In this document: in pieces, positions 36,343 through 38,501 of the stretch | Position numbering within the stretch: the first letter of the stretch is position 1 | Layout: every line of letters begins with the position of its first letter | Assembly (NCBI RefSeq): GCF_006519715.1 | Contig: NZ_VIDT01000004.1 | Location: 1 to 38,501, forward strand | Length of the DNA: 38,501 nucleotides | Source: Ideonella azotifigens | Lineage (GTDB): Bacteria > Pseudomonadota > Gammaproteobacteria > Burkholderiales > Burkholderiaceae_C | Reading direction: 5' to 3' | Notes under the pieces: generated by a model | Databases searched by the model: none | Seen by the model: the letters and a program-made list of their open reading frames with translations, nothing else | Told to the model about the DNA's origin: nothing | Made by a program: the position numbers and the translations under genes

Positions 36343-36358
36343 GCGCAATCGTTTGCGC
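36343..36358. repeat. Inverted repeat GCGCAA-TCGT-TTGCGC in the gap between the paralogues
   Basis: A perfect 6-bp inverted repeat with a 4-base spacer, 141 bases upstream of the protein A start. The rest of this 257-bp gap holds no open frame with domain features. It could be an operator of gene A or a chance repeat in GC-rich DNA. Confidence 0.25.
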
Positions 36359-36458
36359 GCCTCGCGTTCACTGCTTTTATGGAGTATGGGAGGCTTGGCC
36401 GGGGCTGAAGCTGGTTCCAGGACGTCTTTCGGGCGTGCGCCCCAAGGCCCGGCCGGCT

Positions 36459-36917
36459 TCAGCGTTTGACCGTCGCCGGCTTGTCGCCTTGGGCGACAGG
36501 ACCGGGACCGGTATCAGGCGCGCTGGACAGCACTTCCACCTTCTCCCAGGGCGACACGTAGCGGCCGTTGACGCGGTCCCATTGCTCGGCCGGCGAGAGC
36601 TGGCGCGTGGTGATGCGCACGACCTGCCGGATTGGTACTTCACCGCCGGCGCGGGCCTTGGCAATGGCTTCGGCCTTCGGTACGCCGGTGTGGATGGCAT
36701 AGGCCGCGCGCGGCCCCGGTTGCAGCCGCTCTTCGATGCGCACTGCCTGCGAAGGCTTGCCGTCGCCGCAGCCCCAGGTCTGGCCGGCAACCGCGCATTG
36801 ATAGGTCTTGTCCTGCGGGTCGGACGGACCGAGCGCGTACGAGGCGGTCGTCGCGACGAAGGAGGCGATGGCGACCAGTGCCGTGACCGCCGCCTTGGGT
36901 ACGTGAAATGTGCGCAT
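36459..36917 (-). CDS. Small secreted protein B, unrecognised family, tandem paralogue
   Basis: A 152-residue paralogue of protein A. Signal peptide 'AVTALVAIASFVATTASYA' with cleavage near residue 29. The mature protein starts 'LGPSDPQDKTYQCAVAGQ' and carries the shared block 'GPRAAYAIHTGVPKAEAIAK', 'RQVVRITTRQLSPAEQWDR' and 'WEKVEVLSS'. In my hand alignment about 49 of 74 core residues are identical to A. Unlike A it has a Cys pair in 'YQCAVAGQTWGCGDG', suitable for a disulphide. A strong AGGGG Shine-Dalgarno stands six bases before the ATG. Predicted exported; function unknown. It lies 257 bases from A, so the two may have separate promoters. Confidence 0.8.
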   Translation of the reverse strand: MRTFHVPKAAVTALVAIASFVATTASYALGPSDPQDKTYQCAVAGQTWGCGDGKPSQAVRIEERLQPGPRAAYAIHTGVPKAEAIAKARAGGEVPIRQVVRITTRQLSPAEQWDRVNGRYVSPWEKVEVLSSAPDTGPGPVAQGDKPATVKR

Positions 36918-37020
36918 GGTGATCCCCTGATGCTGGTTGGACCGCGGCGGACGCCGCGGGCATCAGGAGGCCGGCGCTGCGACTGGGCTGGCGCGGCGGT
37001 CCTGACAGCTGAACCATAGG

Positions 37021-37041
37021 ATTCGCCCGGGCGAGGCGAAT
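37021..37041. repeat. Inverted repeat ATTCGCC/GGCGAAT upstream of protein B
   Basis: Perfect 7-bp arms around a 7-base spacer, 104 bases upstream of the protein B start in the 184-bp gap. It may be an operator or leader hairpin. No U-tract follows. Confidence 0.3.
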
Positions 37042-37057
37042 CTGCCATGCGGGGGGT

Positions 37058-37087
37058 GAGGCGGCCACACTTTGGGACGGCCGCCTC
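37058..37087. repeat. Hairpin GAGGCGGCC/GGCCGCCTC downstream of the MDR gene
   Basis: Perfect 9-bp arms around a 12-base loop, 14 bases past the stop of the oxidoreductase. No T-tract follows in either direction, so I label it a hairpin of possible transcript-end function rather than a terminator. Confidence 0.4.
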
Positions 37088-37101
37088 TTGCCCAGAAGCC
37101 T

Positions 37102-38112
37102 TCAGAACCCGGCGAGTACCACTTTGCCCAGCGCGCGGCCGCTTTCGATCAGCGCATGGGCGCGCTTCAGGCTGGCGGCGTTGATGCTGCCGAAGTTCTC
37201 GCTCGCGGTGGTGCGCACGCGGCCGGCATCCACCAGCTGCGCCACCTCGGCCAGCAGCTCGCCCTGGCGGTGCATGTCCGGTGTCTCGAACATCGGGCGG
37301 GTGAACATCAGCTCCCAGTGCAGCGACAGCGCCTTGGTCTTGAGCTTCATCGCGTCCAGGCCGTCCATGTCGTCAATGCAGCCGATGGCGCCTTGCGGCT
37401 TCAGCGCTTCGATGATCTGCGGGTAGTGATGCGCCGTCTGCGTGAGGGCGGCGACGAAGTCGGCCTGGCCTTCGCCCGCGGCTAGCAGCTCTGTGGCCAG
37501 GGGCTTGCTGTGGTCGATCACCGCATGCGCGCCCAGGTCCAGGCACCACTGGCGCGTCTCGGCACGCGAGGCGGTGGCCACCACGCGCAGTTGCGTGAGC
37601 TGCCGCGCCAGCTGGATCAGGATGGAGCCCACGCCGCCGGCGCCGCCAATCACCAGCAGCGTCTGCCCGGCGCCGCCGCCCTGGGCCACGCGCAGCCGGT
37701 CGAACAGCAGCTCGTAGGCGGTGATGGTGGTCAGCGGCAGCGCGGCGGCCTGGGTGTCGTCCAGCGAATTGGGCGCCAGCGCGGCGATGCGCTCGTCCAC
37801 TGTATGCAACTCGCTGTTGGCACCTGGCCGGTTGATCGCCCCGGCGTAGTACACCCGGTCGCCCGGCTTGAACTTCGCCACGGCCGCACCCAAGGCTTCG
37901 ACCGTGCCCACCGCGTCCCAACCTAGCACACGCGCCTGGCCTTCGGGGGGCGGGCTGTTGCGGCGCACCTTGGTGTCGACAGGGTTGACCGAGATGGCTT
38001 TGACGCGCACCAGCAGGTCGCGCGCGCCAGGCGCGGGTGCTGGCAGTTCAAGGTCGAGCAGCGCGTCTGTGTGGTCGACGGGCAGGTTCTGGCGGTAACC
38101 AATGGCTTTCAT
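37102..38112 (-). CDS. Zinc-independent MDR-family NAD(P)H-dependent oxidoreductase
   Basis: A 336-residue medium-chain dehydrogenase/reductase of the quinone-oxidoreductase/zinc-binding-dehydrogenase-like group. The N-terminal GroES-like domain contains 'AISVNPVDTKVR' and 'LGWDAVGTVEALG' (residues about 35-80). The NAD(P)H-binding loop is 'VIGGAGGVGSILIQLARQL' (residues about 155-173). The structural and catalytic zinc cysteines of true alcohol dehydrogenases are absent. AGGA stands seven bases before the ATG. It probably reduces a quinone or alpha,beta-unsaturated ketone; the exact substrate is unknown. It diverges from the LysR gene at the right edge, which probably controls it. Confidence 0.9.
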   Translation of the reverse strand: MKAIGYRQNLPVDHTDALLDLELPAPAPGARDLLVRVKAISVNPVDTKVRRNSPPPEGQARVLGWDAVGTVEALGAAVAKFKPGDRVYYAGAINRPGANSELHTVDERIAALAPNSLDDTQAAALPLTTITAYELLFDRLRVAQGGGAGQTLLVIGGAGGVGSILIQLARQLTQLRVVATASRAETRQWCLDLGAHAVIDHSKPLATELLAAGEGQADFVAALTQTAHHYPQIIEALKPQGAIGCIDDMDGLDAMKLKTKALSLHWELMFTRPMFETPDMHRQGELLAEVAQLVDAGRVRTTASENFGSINAASLKRAHALIESGRALGKVVLAGF

Positions 38113-38200
38113 GGTGCGGTCCTGTGAGGTCCTGTGAAGAAGGGAATGGCTTCACTGTAGAATTTCAACGCCTCGTTGATAAGTCGATGACGACACTATC

Positions 38201-38216
38201 ATCTTCAAATGAAGAT
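38201..38216. promoter_or_regulatory. Palindrome ATCTTCA-AA-TGAAGAT overlapping the LysR start codon
   Basis: A 16-base element with perfect 7-bp arms and a 2-base spacer; the ATG of the LysR gene (38209-38211) lies inside it. It holds TTCAAATGAA, similar to the palindrome at the first LysR gene (1237-1246). A bound regulator would block translation start or promoter clearance of its own gene and lies about 90 bases from the MDR start. Confidence 0.5.
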
Positions 38217-38501
38217 TGACAATCCCGGCGACCTGCGCGTGCTGCTTCAAACGGCTCGCGGCGGTTCGCTGACGGCGGCGGCCACCGCGCTGGGCATCAC
38301 GCCCGCCGCCGCCAGCGCCACGCTGAAGCGCCTGGAGCAGCAACTCGGCACGCGGCTGTTCGAGCGCTCCACGCGGGCCATGCGCCTCACCGCCGCCGGC
38401 CAGACGCTGCTGGACTACGCTACGCGTGCCTTCGAGCTGCTGGAAGAGGGCGAAGCGCAATTGGCAACGGACGCTGGCGCGCTGGTCGGCACGCTGCGCG
38501 T
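38209..38501 (+). CDS. LysR-family regulator, N-terminal fragment cut by the window edge
   Basis: Only the first 97 residues are in the window. They form the LysR winged HTH: 'LRVLLQTARGGSLTAAATAL' then 'GITPAAASATLKRLEQQLGT' and 'LFERSTRAMRLTAAGQ', followed by the linker helix 'LLDYATRAFELLEEGEAQ'. The ATG is set by the HTH, which starts nine residues in; no Shine-Dalgarno is obvious. It is divergent from the MDR oxidoreductase with 96 bases between start codons, the usual arrangement for a regulator and its target. Confidence 0.92.
   Translation, partial: MKIDNPGDLRVLLQTARGGSLTAAATALGITPAAASATLKRLEQQLGTRLFERSTRAMRLTAAGQTLLDYATRAFELLEEGEAQLATDAGALVGTLR

Overview
This 38.5 kb window is GC-rich chromosomal DNA, probably from a betaproteobacterium of the order Burkholderiales (Comamonadaceae or a relative). 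That placement rests on gene content and family resemblance by eye, not on a search. It contains no rRNA, tRNA, CRISPR array, transposase or integrase that I can recognise. Genes are tightly packed, often with 4-bp start/stop overlaps.

Left part (1-9.6 kb): amino-acid-related metabolism with local regulators. The tail of a FAD-dependent amino acid oxidase is followed by a LysR regulator divergent from a DSD1-type PLP enzyme (D-threonine aldolase / D-3-hydroxyaspartate / D-serine dehydratase family) and an ornithine-cyclodeaminase-family imine reductase. A compact Xre/RES toxin-antitoxin operon with a twin palindromic operator comes next. A minus-strand series then carries an M20 aminoacylase-type hydrolase with an AraC-type single-domain regulator, an Lrp/AsnC regulator, a class III aminotransferase and a two-domain GNAT acetyltransferase.

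Middle part (9.9-19.3 kb): a plus-strand operon-like run encodes a PuuB-like FAD amine/amino acid oxidase and a complete peptide-type ABC importer (Tat-dependent binding protein, two permeases, and a fused double ATPase). It is followed by a DUF1624 membrane protein, a strong terminator and a convergent aldehyde dehydrogenase. Oxidase or transaminase plus aldehyde dehydrogenase plus importer suggests uptake and oxidation of an amine, amino acid or small peptide, but the substrate cannot be read from sequence.

19.3-24.0 kb: a four-gene minus-strand envelope operon (DUF4198, a small periplasmic protein, a HupE/UreJ-type membrane protein and a membrane-anchored protein) ends in its own terminator and looks like a metal-uptake module. 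A haloacid-dehalogenase-family hydrolase and a DTW-domain tRNA aminocarboxypropyltransferase follow on the plus strand.

24.1-35.7 kb: a defence island in the order hsdM-hsdS-mcrB-mcrC-fic-hsdR. A type I restriction-modification system is split by a McrBC-type modification-dependent restriction pair and a Fic protein. M/S, S/McrB and McrB/McrC are joined by overlapping reading frames. McrB carries a large insertion inside its AAA+ motor. The fic gene has two related palindromes in front of it, and one specificity half of HsdS is locally AT-rich.

Right end (35.7-38.5 kb): two tandem paralogous small secreted proteins of a family I do not recognise, then a zinc-independent MDR-type oxidoreductase divergent from a LysR gene cut by the window end. 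The most useful leads are the composite defence island, the exported paralogue pair, the DSD1 plus imine-reductase pair, and the promoter architecture of the toxin-antitoxin operon.
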